Positions 34,910 through 43,660 are shown, numbered from the stretch's first letter. The stretch is DNA of 64,000 nt from Polaribacter sp. BM10 (GCF_002005425.1 NZ_CP019704.1:2686001-2750000); one strand, 5' to 3'. Notes: generated by a model from the sequence alone, not told the origin. Numbers and translations: made by a program.

Positions 34910-35989
34910 ATGAAAATAGATAAAAATCAATTTTTTAAACGCCAAATTACCTTAGCAGAAATTGGTGAAGTTGGGCAAGAAAAATTGCAAAAAACTTCTG
35001 TTTTAGTAGTTGGTTGCGGTGGTTTAGGAAGTCCGATTGCGGTGTATTTAGCATCAAGCGGAATTGGGAAATTGCATTTAGTTGATTTTGATACCGTTGA
35101 TGTTACAAATTTACATCGCCAAGTTTTTTATAGTTTAGAAGATTTAGGAAAATCGAAAGCCGCAGTGTTATCAGAATTTATAAAAAAAAGAGCGCCATTT
35201 ACAGAGGTAAGTTTTACAAACAAACCAATTACAAAAAATAACGTTTTAGAACTGATAGAAAACGTAGATGTTGTTATTGATGGTACAGATTCTTTACCTA
35301 CCAAATATTTAATAAACGATGCTTGTGTAATTAAAAGTAAGCCTTTGGTTTATGGTTCTTTATATAAGTTTGATGGTTATGTGGCTACGTTTAATGTACA
35401 GCAAAAAGACGGTAGTTATTCTGCCAATTTAAGAGATGCTTTTCCAAAAATGGCAACAGATATACCTAATTGTGAAGAAGCAGGTACTTTAAATGCTATT
35501 GTTGGTATTATTGCGATTGCGCAAGTTAATGAGGTTTTAAAATTGATAACTGGCATAGGAAAACCGTTAATAAATGAATTGTTAATTTACAATTCGTTGC
35601 AAAACACACAATTAAAAATGAAGCTAAAAACATCGGTTTTAAAAGATAAAATTACAAAATTATTTAAGGTTCAAACGTATGTTGATGCCGCTTGTTCAGG
35701 CCAGAATTTAGATTGGCAAATAACACCAGAACAATTAAAAAATAGATTGGGCGATGAGAATATAGAAATTATTGCAGTTTTAAATAATTTGAAATTACCG
35801 TTTAAAGTGCAGCAAACGATTCATATTAATAAATTTAAAGCATCAGAAATTAAGGTTGATAAAAATAAAACGTATGTTATGGTTTGTCAACGTGGTTTAA
35901 ACAGTTATCGAGCTACTAAAAGATTAAAAAAAGAGTATCCAGATTTAGAAGTTTTAAGTTTAACTGGCGGAATTTCTTCTTACAAATAA
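34910..35989 (+). CDS. moeB: MoeB/ThiF-family sulfur-carrier adenylyltransferase with C-terminal rhodanese-like domain
   Basis: The 359-aa protein starts 1 bp after the mobA stop. Residues ~10-250 are an E1-like adenylyltransferase: nucleotide loop VVGCGGLGSPIAVYLASSGIG, DFDTVDVTNLHRQ, VIDGTDSLPTKYLIND, and Cys188 in PNCEEAG. The two CxxC zinc pairs of E. coli MoeB are not seen. The last ~100 residues form a short rhodanese-like domain with a candidate active Cys near 326 (VCQRGLNSYRAT). It should activate MoaD-type or ThiS-type sulfur carriers, but no carrier gene lies in the window. Confidence 0.88.
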   Translation: MKIDKNQFFKRQITLAEIGEVGQEKLQKTSVLVVGCGGLGSPIAVYLASSGIGKLHLVDFDTVDVTNLHRQVFYSLEDLGKSKAAVLSEFIKKRAPFTEVSFTNKPITKNNVLELIENVDVVIDGTDSLPTKYLINDACVIKSKPLVYGSLYKFDGYVATFNVQQKDGSYSANLRDAFPKMATDIPNCEEAGTLNAIVGIIAIAQVNEVLKLITGIGKPLINELLIYNSLQNTQLKMKLKTSVLKDKITKLFKVQTYVDAACSGQNLDWQITPEQLKNRLGDENIEIIAVLNNLKLPFKVQQTIHINKFKASEIKVDKNKTYVMVCQRGLNSYRATKRLKKEYPDLEVLSLTGGISSYK

Positions 35990-35998
35990 ATATTATTA

Positions 35999-37768
35999 AT
36001 GAGTAAAGTACTAGATTTTTATACAAATAAAAAAAAAGAATTAGAAAACGATGCAGCTAGTTTAAAAAGAAAATCTATCAACTTAAGTGTTTTTAGATTT
36101 GCTGTTTTTATAGGAACTTGCCTTTTAATATATCTAACTTTGGGCGCTTATCCAGATATTTTTATTGTTGGTTTTTTAGGTGCAGTTTTATTTAGCATTT
36201 TAGTAGTTAAACACATAGATTTAAAACGAAAAAGAGCAATTATAAATGCCAAAATAGCTATAAATAAAGATGAAATTAGTGTAGCAAATGGAGAGTTTTA
36301 TCATTTAGAAACAGGCGAAGAATTTATAAATCCTACACATTTTTATAGTAACGACATCGATTTGTTTGGTACAGGTTCTTTTTTTCAGAATATAAACAGA
36401 ACCAAAACAATAGATGGTAAATATTTCTTAGCCAAGTTATTATCAGAAAATGCAACAACTTTTATAGAAAGTAAGCAAAAAGCAATTAAAGAATTGTCTG
36501 AAAAAGCTATTTGGAGACAGAATTTTGCTGCTTTGGCAAGTTTAGTTTCTGTTAAAACAAATTCAAATTTTATAGTATCGTGGTTTTCTAATTATAAAAG
36601 TGTTTTTCCTAAGTTTTTATCGAAAGTTCAGGTAGTGTTTTCTTTGATTTCTATAGCACTTATTGGTTTAATTTCATTCGGATTTTTACCCTTTTCTTAT
36701 TTAATATTTTGGTTTTTTACAGGTCTTTTTATAACAGGTAGATTTTTAAAAAAAACCAGTAATCTATATTCTGAAACCGATAAAGTTAGAGAAACCTTTA
36801 AGCAATATCATGTTTTATTAAATGAGATAGAAAATGAAAAATTTGATTCAGAAATATTAGTAAAAAAACAAACGATTATTAATTCTGAATCAAAAAAAGC
36901 ATCAAAAATATTTAAAGAATTTGCAAGAATTTTAGATGCGTTCGATCAAAGAAATAATATTTTAATTGCTGTAGTAGGTAACGGTTTATTTTTAACTGAA
37001 ATTTACAATGCATGCAAAGTAGAAAAATGGATTTCTAACTATAAACATGTTGTTGAAAAATGGTTTGAAGTGGTTGCTTTTTTTGATGCTAAAAATTCTT
37101 TAGCCAACTTTACTTTTAACAAACCTAACTTTGTTTTTCCAGAAATAGTCTCTCATCAGAATGTAATCGATGGTGAAAATTTAGGGCATCCTTTGTTAAA
37201 TGCTTCAAAAAGGGTTGACAATAATTTTTCAATAAAAAAAGAAGCCTTTTTTATTGTTACTGGTGCAAATATGGCAGGTAAAAGTACTTTTTTAAGAACT
37301 GTTTCTTTAAGTATTGTTATGGCAAATTGTGGTTTACCTGTTTGTGCTAAAAGTTATAAATATGCACCAATTAAGCTTATTACTAGTATGCGTACCACAG
37401 ATTCTTTAACAGAAGATGAGTCTTATTTTTATTCTGAATTAAAGCGATTAAAATTTATAGTAAATCAAATTGAAAATGAAGATTATTTTATCATTTTAGA
37501 CGAAATTTTAAAAGGAACGAATAGTAAAGACAAGGCAATTGGGTCTAAAAAGTTTGTAGAAAAATTATCGAAATCTAAATCTACAGGAATAATTGCAACG
37601 CATGATGTAAGTTTATGTGCATTAGAAAATGAATTTAAAGATATAAAAAACTATTACTTTGATGCAGAAATAGTAAATAATGAGTTGCATTTTGATTATA
37701 CTTTAAAAGACGGAATATGTAAAAATATGAACGCCTCTTTCTTGTTGCAAAAAATGGAAATAATTTAA
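35999..37768 (+). CDS. Membrane-anchored MutS-family ATPase
   Basis: 589 aa. The N-terminal third has two pairs of membrane helices (about 30-70 and 205-245), then a MutS-like clamp region (QYHVLLNEIENEKF). The C-terminal MutS ATPase has Walker A FIVTGANMAGKSTFLRTV, the STEDESYFYSELKRL-like loop (residues near 475), Walker B YFIILDEILKGTNS and the switch IIATHD. There is no mismatch-binding FxE domain, so this is not canonical MutS. Such membrane MutS-like proteins occur widely in Bacteroidota with unknown role. It starts 9 bp after moeB and may be carried by the same transcript. Confidence 0.88.
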   Translation: MSKVLDFYTNKKKELENDAASLKRKSINLSVFRFAVFIGTCLLIYLTLGAYPDIFIVGFLGAVLFSILVVKHIDLKRKRAIINAKIAINKDEISVANGEFYHLETGEEFINPTHFYSNDIDLFGTGSFFQNINRTKTIDGKYFLAKLLSENATTFIESKQKAIKELSEKAIWRQNFAALASLVSVKTNSNFIVSWFSNYKSVFPKFLSKVQVVFSLISIALIGLISFGFLPFSYLIFWFFTGLFITGRFLKKTSNLYSETDKVRETFKQYHVLLNEIENEKFDSEILVKKQTIINSESKKASKIFKEFARILDAFDQRNNILIAVVGNGLFLTEIYNACKVEKWISNYKHVVEKWFEVVAFFDAKNSLANFTFNKPNFVFPEIVSHQNVIDGENLGHPLLNASKRVDNNFSIKKEAFFIVTGANMAGKSTFLRTVSLSIVMANCGLPVCAKSYKYAPIKLITSMRTTDSLTEDESYFYSELKRLKFIVNQIENEDYFIILDEILKGTNSKDKAIGSKKFVEKLSKSKSTGIIATHDVSLCALENEFKDIKNYYFDAEIVNNELHFDYTLKDGICKNMNASFLLQKMEII

Positions 37769-37802
37769 AAAAAGATAGCTTAATTAAGCTACCTTTTTTT
37801 AG
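37769..37802. terminator. Bidirectional terminator
   Basis: The palindrome TAGCTTAATTAAGCTA (37776-37791), extended by A-rich and T-rich arms, lies between the convergent MutS-like (+) and lipoprotein (-) genes. Confidence 0.85.
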
Positions 37803-37807
37803 TTTTT

Positions 37808-39397
37808 TTAAATACTGTTTTTTGTGATTTCTACTTTCCAGATTTTGTTAGATGCTTGCGATTTATTTGCACCATAAGTCCCTGGATTCGATTCAAAAGC
37901 TTCTATTCCGCCAAATATATAGCCAACTTCAATTGTTTTTTTATCCGAAGAAAAACTCTTTGCAACGTCTATAATTTCATCAGAATATTTACTGTAAGTT
38001 ATTTTTCTATTAGGAAACATAATTGCTTCTGCGCCATAAAATGGAGCCGAATTTTCATCTTGGTCTGTAAAAACATTATAGTCAAGCGTTTTTGGAGTGC
38101 TTTTTAAGGGTAAACTGCTAATATCCATAGAAATCTGAACACTAGAATTTGTAAATCCAGATAAATGATGTTTAGGAGCTCGTTTGCCATCACCAATTCC
38201 GCCAATTAAAAAAGAGTGTAAATAATTTTTATTAGTATCAAATAAAACTACACTCGGACAAGAATAAACATTAAAGTTTTTTTGATTGTAAGTAGTATCA
38301 TAGGTGTATAATTTACTGTTATTATTTGCCCAATTAGGATGCACATAAATTGCATCATTCCATGCTTCTAAAATTTCTCCTGGTTTAAAAACTCCGGCAT
38401 AAATAGCAATGCTTTTTTCTATTGATTTATTATCAGGATTTTTATATAGTGATGGTAAAATTGGCCCATCTCTTCTTCTAAAAACTGAAACATTGTCTGA
38501 AGCGTTACTAGTTGGATCACTAATATCTGATATTGGTTCTTTTACCTTAATGTCTAAAGTAGTTATGTTTTCACTATTATTAGTTAAAGTGAAAGGATAA
38601 ACTGCATCTACATATTTTTGATCATTAGAAAATTTTGAAGCACTATTTCCAAAACTATGGCCTAAAGAAAGATATAGAACATCATTTAGAATATACAATT
38701 CGCCACCTGTACTAACTAATGTCTCATTTTTACCAACTCTTAGTAAATCTGCCCACTCATTTTCGCTTAATTTTTTTTCTTTTACTAGTTTTATTAGATT
38801 ACTAACATTTATTTTGGCAACATGATTGTAAGTTGTAAAACCTTTTTTAAGATCAGAAAAATCTGCAGGTCCATAACCGCCAAGTGTGTATATGTAATTT
38901 CCATCTTGTTTTACCAAAGCATTTGAGTTTTTAAAGATGGTTGAGTTTTCTTTTACTGTTTGTAATAATTGATACAGTGGATTTGATTGTGCAGGAACAC
39001 CATCTCTAATTGAGTTGTATTTATTTTGAATTACAGAAATGAAATCAGTAATTGTTAAGCTACCAGAAATTTCATCTTTTGCAGGATTATAAACATAAAT
39101 AACATCGTTGTAAGAAGATTTTGTAAAAGAAGAACCGGCATAATTTCCGTTTAAATTATGAATTCCGCCGTTTAAAGAGTCTAAAGAGTTTGTTCTACCT
39201 GCAAACAAAAGCCATTCTTTACCATCTAAAGATTCGGCATGTGTAAAAGATTGCAATGCAGGTGCATTTGTGTTTTTTGCTTTTGTAATTTTTAAAACAT
39301 ATTCTGGAAAAACAGTATTAGAAACTTTTTCTTTGCAAGAATTGAATAAGAAAATCAGTAATAAAGCACCAAAAATTTTTGATAAATTAATTTTCAT
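37808..39397 (-). CDS. Secreted lipoprotein, possibly beta-propeller
   Basis: The 529-aa protein has a lipobox (FLFNSCKEK, Cys21). Several stretches look like Kelch-type blades (EWLLFAGRTNSL, GNYIYTLGGYG, YILNDVLYLSLGHSF, FLIGGIGDGKRAP, EVGYIFGGIEAF), which suggests a propeller on the outer membrane. I do not know a named family. It is in the opposite direction to the MutS-like gene and 100 bp from gldD; its own promoter is not obvious. Confidence 0.75.
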   Translation of the reverse strand: MKINLSKIFGALLLIFLFNSCKEKVSNTVFPEYVLKITKAKNTNAPALQSFTHAESLDGKEWLLFAGRTNSLDSLNGGIHNLNGNYAGSSFTKSSYNDVIYVYNPAKDEISGSLTITDFISVIQNKYNSIRDGVPAQSNPLYQLLQTVKENSTIFKNSNALVKQDGNYIYTLGGYGPADFSDLKKGFTTYNHVAKINVSNLIKLVKEKKLSENEWADLLRVGKNETLVSTGGELYILNDVLYLSLGHSFGNSASKFSNDQKYVDAVYPFTLTNNSENITTLDIKVKEPISDISDPTSNASDNVSVFRRRDGPILPSLYKNPDNKSIEKSIAIYAGVFKPGEILEAWNDAIYVHPNWANNNSKLYTYDTTYNQKNFNVYSCPSVVLFDTNKNYLHSFLIGGIGDGKRAPKHHLSGFTNSSVQISMDISSLPLKSTPKTLDYNVFTDQDENSAPFYGAEAIMFPNRKITYSKYSDEIIDVAKSFSSDKKTIEVGYIFGGIEAFESNPGTYGANKSQASNKIWKVEITKNSI

Positions 39398-39497
39398 GAT
39401 AGATAAGTTTGGTTAGTTTGTCAAATAACCGAAAAAGTCTTTTAGAAAATTAGCGTTGTTATGGCTGTTTTATAAATTAGGTAAATTTACTTGAAAT

Positions 39498-40049
39498 TTA
39501 ATTTTGCCACTCTAAAGTTTCTATTAAGTGTAAAATATCTTCTTTTACATAATCTACTGCAGGCAAAATAGAATCATAGTTTGGTTTTGCGTAAAAATAT
39601 AAAGAACCTTTTAAGAAGTTTTTTGTACTATCTGTAACATGAAACTGTATGTTAGATGCTGCATTACCAGTAATTTCGTACATGCTACCGTATACTTTTT
39701 TTGTGTCGTTTAAAAAGTCTTTGGGTATAATTTGTTCTGCTTTTGTAGTGTGTTTAAAGACTAGTTTTTCTGCTTCGGTTAATAGTTCTTGTATGTTATT
39801 ATTAACAGGTCTATATGTGATGTCTATTGATGCTTTTAACTTTGGATATTTAATAGTAATCCAATTGTTTTTTTCGTTAATTATTTTAGCGTGTTTTAAA
39901 ACGTTAAAGGTATATGGTCTTTTAAGATCTAAAGTTTTATACTCTTTTTGTGGGTATTTTAGACTAAGATAAGCTTTAGGTTTTGGCAACACATCTTCTT
40001 TACAAGAAAGAAAAGTTGTTATTAAAAGTAATAATAAAACATTACGCAT
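39498..40049 (-). CDS. gldD: Gliding motility lipoprotein GldD
   Basis: The 183-aa lipoprotein (TTFLSCKED, Cys16) is a component required for gliding motility in Flavobacterium johnsoniae. Recognisable features: KPKAYLSLKYPQKEYK near the N-terminus, ITYRPVNNN in the middle and the YVKEDILHLIETLEW end. Its start overlaps gldE by 8 bp. The set mutY-ssb-gldE-gldD is a conserved gene order in Flavobacteriia and supports the call. Confidence 0.94.
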   Translation of the reverse strand: MRNVLLLLLITTFLSCKEDVLPKPKAYLSLKYPQKEYKTLDLKRPYTFNVLKHAKIINEKNNWITIKYPKLKASIDITYRPVNNNIQELLTEAEKLVFKHTTKAEQIIPKDFLNDTKKVYGSMYEITGNAASNIQFHVTDSTKNFLKGSLYFYAKPNYDSILPAVDYVKEDILHLIETLEWQN

Positions 40050-41370
40050 TTCTTGTAGCTTTTACTTGTTTAATTCTTTTTTTATCGAGCGCTTCTATGG
40101 TAAAAGTATAATTTTTAAAAACTATTTTTTCTCCTTTTTTAGGAAACTTGCCAGAAATCTCTAAAATAAAACCAGCCAAGGTTTCACTTTCTCCTTTCTC
40201 TTCTTCAAAAATTTCTTCGTCTTCATCATCTAAAACTTTGCAAAAATCTTTTATAGAAGTTTTGCCTTCGAAAATGTAATTATTATCGTCTATTTTAGAA
40301 TATGATAAATCATCGTCATCAAATTCATCATTAATATCGCCAACAATTTCTTCTATAACATCTTCTAAAGTTACTAAACCACTTGTGCCACCGTACTCAT
40401 CTACAACAATGGCTAGATGATTTTTCTTTGCTCTAAAATCGCTAAGTAAATCGTCTAACTTTTTATTTTCTGGTACAAAAAATGGTTCTCTTAGTAGATT
40501 TTGCCATTTAAATGACTTCTTATTTAAATGTGCTAACAAGTCTTTAGCGTATAAAACACCAATAATATTGTCTATACTTTCTTTATAAACAGGGTTTCTA
40601 GAATAACCATTTACCAAAATCTTATTTAAAACTTCTTCGTAAGACTCATCATCAGAAATTGCAAAAATATCGATTCTTGGTTTCATTATCTGAACCGTTT
40701 CTGTATTACCAAAGTTAACAATACCTTCTAAAATCTTTTGTTCGTCTTTACTAGTTGCACCTTGTGATGTTAATTCTAAAGCCTGCGAAAGTGTTTCTAC
40801 AGAAAAATTACTTGCTTTGCTGCCAAATTTTTTCTCTATCCATTTTGTAATAGCAATTAAAGGCATACTAAAAGGTGTAAGTAAAAAGCTAACAGACTTA
40901 ATAAATTTAGACATTTTTCTAGAAAAGCCTAAAGCATTTCTAGATGCATAAACTTTTGGTAAAACTTCACCAAAAAGTAAAATTAAAAAGGTTACTAAAA
41001 TAATTTCTAGTAAAAAACGAATAGAAACCGAAAATAGGTAAAGATTTAAAGTAAAGTTAAAACTGCCAAAAAGTGTTTCTGCTAGAGAAGCAAATAATAA
41101 AACAATTAAAATATTTATAAAATTATTTGTTATTAAAATTGTTGCTAATAACTTTCTTGGTTTTTCTAATAATGTAACTACTATGTTTTCTTCTTTACCG
41201 TTATTAGAAAGTTCGTTTAAATCTGTTTGAGAAAGTGAAAAAAATGCAATTTCAGAGCCAGAAATTAAAGCAGAACTAATTAGTAATGCAATTAAAGCAA
41301 TGCTATTTAAAGTTGTAAAAAGGTCTATTGATGCAAAAAATATAAATATATGATTGGGATCTGGATCCAA
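40042..41370 (-). CDS. gldE: Gliding motility-associated protein GldE (CNNM/CorC-type membrane protein)
   Basis: 442 aa. A DUF21 membrane domain (~25-190; ALISGSEIAFFSLSQTDLNEL) with three to four helices is followed by two CBS domains (~205-330; MKPRIDIFAISDDESYEEVL, VDEYGGTSGLVTLEDVIEEIVGDI) and a CorC_HlyC transporter-associated domain (~345-435). The fold is that of magnesium/cobalt efflux-type proteins. In this family the gene is coupled to gldD (8-bp overlap) and named gldE. It lies 23 bp after ssb. Confidence 0.93.
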   Translation of the reverse strand: MDPDPNHIFIFFASIDLFTTLNSIALIALLISSALISGSEIAFFSLSQTDLNELSNNGKEENIVVTLLEKPRKLLATILITNNFINILIVLLFASLAETLFGSFNFTLNLYLFSVSIRFLLEIILVTFLILLFGEVLPKVYASRNALGFSRKMSKFIKSVSFLLTPFSMPLIAITKWIEKKFGSKASNFSVETLSQALELTSQGATSKDEQKILEGIVNFGNTETVQIMKPRIDIFAISDDESYEEVLNKILVNGYSRNPVYKESIDNIIGVLYAKDLLAHLNKKSFKWQNLLREPFFVPENKKLDDLLSDFRAKKNHLAIVVDEYGGTSGLVTLEDVIEEIVGDINDEFDDDDLSYSKIDDNNYIFEGKTSIKDFCKVLDDEDEEIFEEEKGESETLAGFILEISGKFPKKGEKIVFKNYTFTIEALDKKRIKQVKATRNA

Positions 41371-41393
41371 AATTATGTGTTATTAATTAGTAA

Positions 41394-41834
41394 TTAAAAT
41401 GGTAAATCGTCATTTTCTTCTTCTTGAGCAATTGGCTTAGGTGTATTTTGTACTGGCGTATTTTGTTGTGCAGCCATTGTGTTATTTTCTGAATTTTTCT
41501 TAGATGATAACATCGTCATTTCAGAAACAAGAACCTCTGTAGAGTAGCGTTTTACGCCATCTTGTTCCCATTGCCTGTTTTTAAGCTTTCCTTCTACATA
41601 AACCTTATCTCCTTTAGATAAGTATTTTTCGCAAATTTCTGCTAACTTATTTCTTACAACAATATTGTGCCAATCTGTATTGGTTACTTTTTCTCCGGTT
41701 TGTTTATTTGTATAACTTTCTGATGTTGCAATAGGAAAGCGACCAACACTATTTTTGTCATCAAAATAATGCATTTTAACATCGTCACCTAAATTACCAA
41801 TAAGTATAACTTTATTTATTGTACCTGCTGCCAT
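41394..41834 (-). CDS. ssb: Single-stranded DNA-binding protein
   Basis: The 146-aa protein has an N-terminal OB fold (MAAGTINKVILIGNLGDDV; TDWHNIVVRNKLAEICEKYL; KVYVEGKLKNRQWEQDG). A Gln/Asn/Pro-rich linker follows. The acidic tail ends DDLPF, the peptide that recruits partner enzymes. It lies between mutY and gldE. Confidence 0.97.
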   Translation of the reverse strand: MAAGTINKVILIGNLGDDVKMHYFDDKNSVGRFPIATSESYTNKQTGEKVTNTDWHNIVVRNKLAEICEKYLSKGDKVYVEGKLKNRQWEQDGVKRYSTEVLVSEMTMLSSKKNSENNTMAAQQNTPVQNTPKPIAQEEENDDLPF

Positions 41835-41875
41835 AATAATATTGTTTAACTAATCAAATGTACTAAAAATATCAA

Positions 41876-42919
41876 TTACTTTTTAATGTCGAATGCCTCT
41901 AAAAAATTAGCAATTAATATAGGTACAGGAAAATCTTGAATATTTTGCCAAAGTGTGGTTGCGTTTTTATGTTTGTAGGTTTCTACAATCCAGAATTGTG
42001 TATATAAATGCTGATGAGAAAGTTTATGTACAATTTCTTTTTGATTAAATAATGATATCGTGGTTTCATCAGGAAAAAGATTTTTAAAATCATCAGTAGC
42101 TATTAAATCTTCTTTATTTAGGTTTTTATTACTTTCAATTAAAGGAAATTGATACAAACCTTGCCAAATACCTTTGCTTTTTCTTTCTTCGATAATTGTT
42201 TTGTTGTCTTGGGTTTTAATAACCATAAAGTTAAAAAACCTTTTTTTAATTTTAATTTTCTTCTCTTTAATAGGTAGTTCTTTAGTAAGTTTTTTTTCGA
42301 AAGCGACACAACTGTCTGCTAAAGGGCAAGAATCACATAACGGATTTTGAGGTTTGCAGTGCAAAGCACCAAAATCCATGATTGCTTGGTTAAAAGTACC
42401 TGGTTGCTTTGTGTCTATTAAAGATTGTGCTAAAATTTTAAATTCTTTAATTCCTTTTGTTGAATTTATTGGTGTATTAATGCCGTAATATCTAGAAAGT
42501 ACTCTATAAACATTACCATCTACAACCGCTGCGGGTTCATTAAAGCAAATAGAAGCAATTGCAGACGCTGTATAATCTCCAATTCCTCTTAGTTTTATGA
42601 TCTCTTTATATGTAGAAGGGAATTCTCCGTTTAATTCATTTGCAATAACTTTTGCAGAATAATGTAAATTTCTTGCTCTAGAGTAATAACCTAAACCTTG
42701 CCACATTTTTAAAACGGTACTTTCGTCTGCATTTGCAAGATCAAAAACTGTTGGAAAACTGCTTGTAAATTTCAGATAATAAGACAAACCTTGCGCAACT
42801 CTTGTTTGCTGTAGCATGATTTCGCTTAGCCAAATAAAATATGGATTCTTAGTTTTGCGCCAAGGCAATTCTCTGTTGTTTTGTAAATACCAGTATATTA
42901 ATGTGTTAGAAAATTTCAT
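41876..42919 (-). CDS. mutY: A/G-specific adenine DNA glycosylase
   Basis: Removes adenine mispaired with 8-oxoguanine. I start at ATG 42919 (MKFSNTLIYWYLQNNRELPWR); a TTG seven codons earlier gives a non-conserved extension. The 347-aa protein has catalytic E33 (SEIMLQQTRV), the HhH motif LRGIGDYTASAIA, catalytic D134 (VVDGNVYRVL), the [4Fe-4S] cysteines C188, C195, C198 and C204, and a C-terminal NUDIX-like domain (~225-345) for 8-oxoG recognition. Confidence 0.96.
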   Translation of the reverse strand: MKFSNTLIYWYLQNNRELPWRKTKNPYFIWLSEIMLQQTRVAQGLSYYLKFTSSFPTVFDLANADESTVLKMWQGLGYYSRARNLHYSAKVIANELNGEFPSTYKEIIKLRGIGDYTASAIASICFNEPAAVVDGNVYRVLSRYYGINTPINSTKGIKEFKILAQSLIDTKQPGTFNQAIMDFGALHCKPQNPLCDSCPLADSCVAFEKKLTKELPIKEKKIKIKKRFFNFMVIKTQDNKTIIEERKSKGIWQGLYQFPLIESNKNLNKEDLIATDDFKNLFPDETTISLFNQKEIVHKLSHQHLYTQFWIVETYKHKNATTLWQNIQDFPVPILIANFLEAFDIKK

Positions 42920-42982
42920 GAATAAAAAATAGATTTGCAATATTACATTTTAAAATTCACATAAATTTAAGTCTTTATCTTT

Positions 42983-43022
42983 TTGGAATTGATTAATTAT
43001 CATATATTTGCATCCGCATTTT
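42983..43022 (+). promoter_or_regulatory. Promoter of the HU gene
   Basis: TTG (42983-42985), 17 bp, then TATATTTG (43003-43010) and CATCCGCATTTT. The -7 box and the next 12 bases are identical to those of the rplU promoter. It lies ~40 bp upstream of the HU ATG. The rest of the gap to mutY is AT-rich without other features. Confidence 0.8.
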
Positions 43023-43060
43023 TGAAAGTAAATTAATAAAAATATAGTAAAAATAGAGAC

Positions 43061-43351
43061 ATGACGAAAGCAGATATCGTATCGAAAATTTCAGATAAAT
43101 CAGGAATTGAAAAAACAGATGTTTTGGCAACTGTGGAAGCATTTATGACTGAAGTTAAAGGTGCATTAGAAAATGGCGATAACGTTTATTTAAGAGGTTT
43201 TGGTAGCTTTATTATCAAAACAAGAGCAGAAAAGACTGGTAGAAATATTTCTAAGAATACAACTATTAAGATTCCTGCACATAATATACCAGCTTTTAAA
43301 CCAGCTAAAACTTTTACAGAAGGAGTTAAAAGTAAAGTAGTAGTAAAATAA
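43061..43351 (+). CDS. HU/IHF-family DNA-binding protein
   Basis: The 96-aa nucleoid protein begins MTKADIVSKISDKSGIEKTDV. It has the HU beta-arm signature GFGSFIIKTRAEKTGRN and the IPAHNIPAFKPAKTF end. It bends and packages DNA. Driven by a strong housekeeping promoter, it is followed 53 bp later by a 29-aa basic protein gene and then RNase E/G. Confidence 0.95.
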   Translation: MTKADIVSKISDKSGIEKTDVLATVEAFMTEVKGALENGDNVYLRGFGSFIIKTRAEKTGRNISKNTTIKIPAHNIPAFKPAKTFTEGVKSKVVVK

Positions 43352-43404
43352 CAAAATACTAATCTAAACCTAAATAAAAAAAGGTTTATAAAACAACAGA
43401 CATT

Positions 43405-43494
43405 ATGCCAAGTGGTAAAAAAAGAAAGAGAGCTAAGATCTCTACGCACAAAAGAAAGAAAAGAGCTAGAGCAAATAGACACAAGAAAAAGTAA
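43405..43494 (+). CDS. 29-aa very basic conserved protein (candidate ribosome-associated)
   Basis: A complete frame, MPSGKKRKRAKISTHKRKKR then ARANRHKKK and stop: about 60% Lys/Arg and no acidic residue. I recall nearly identical short proteins in this place, between HU and RNase G, in many Bacteroidota. Size and charge resemble tiny ribosomal proteins such as bTHX or bL36, and F. johnsoniae ribosomes are reported to carry extra small proteins, but I cannot confirm this assignment. Its 3' end overlaps the terminator hairpin. Confidence 0.8.
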   Translation: MPSGKKRKRAKISTHKRKKRARANRHKKK

Positions 43495-43516
43495 GCATTC
43501 GCTTACTTTTTCGTTT
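43486..43516 (+). terminator. Terminator after the HU/basic protein unit
   Basis: AAAAAGTAAGC / GCTTACTTTTT with a 4-base loop, then TCGTTT. The upstream arm contains the last Lys codon and the stop codon of the 29-aa gene. Confidence 0.85.
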
Positions 43517-43570
43517 ATTATTTAGACGAAAAAAACAATCAACCAAACAAACAAAAAGTTCATTGACATT

Positions 43571-43660
43571 AGAAAATTTATTAGCTGTGTAAGGCTGTAA
43601 ATTTTCTCACGGTATTAAAAATACCTTACAATATTAATCCATCTGCACAATTAAGTGCAG
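43571..43660 (+). promoter_or_regulatory. Structured 5' leader of RNase E/G gene (three hairpins)
   Basis: Three inverted repeats follow each other before the ATG at 43680. AGAAAATTTA/TAAATTTTCT (43571-43580 with 43598-43607) has an inner AGC/GCT stem. GGTATT/AATACC is at 43611-43625. CTGCAC/GTGCAG is at 43643-43660. All stems are perfect. No T-run follows the last, so they are not simple terminators. The rne leader in E. coli is structured and is used for autoregulation; the same logic may apply here (inference). Confidence 0.55.

Noticed and set aside
35999..37768. Canonical MutS mismatch repair protein
   Set aside because: No mismatch-recognition domain and several membrane helices; only the ATPase is MutS-like.
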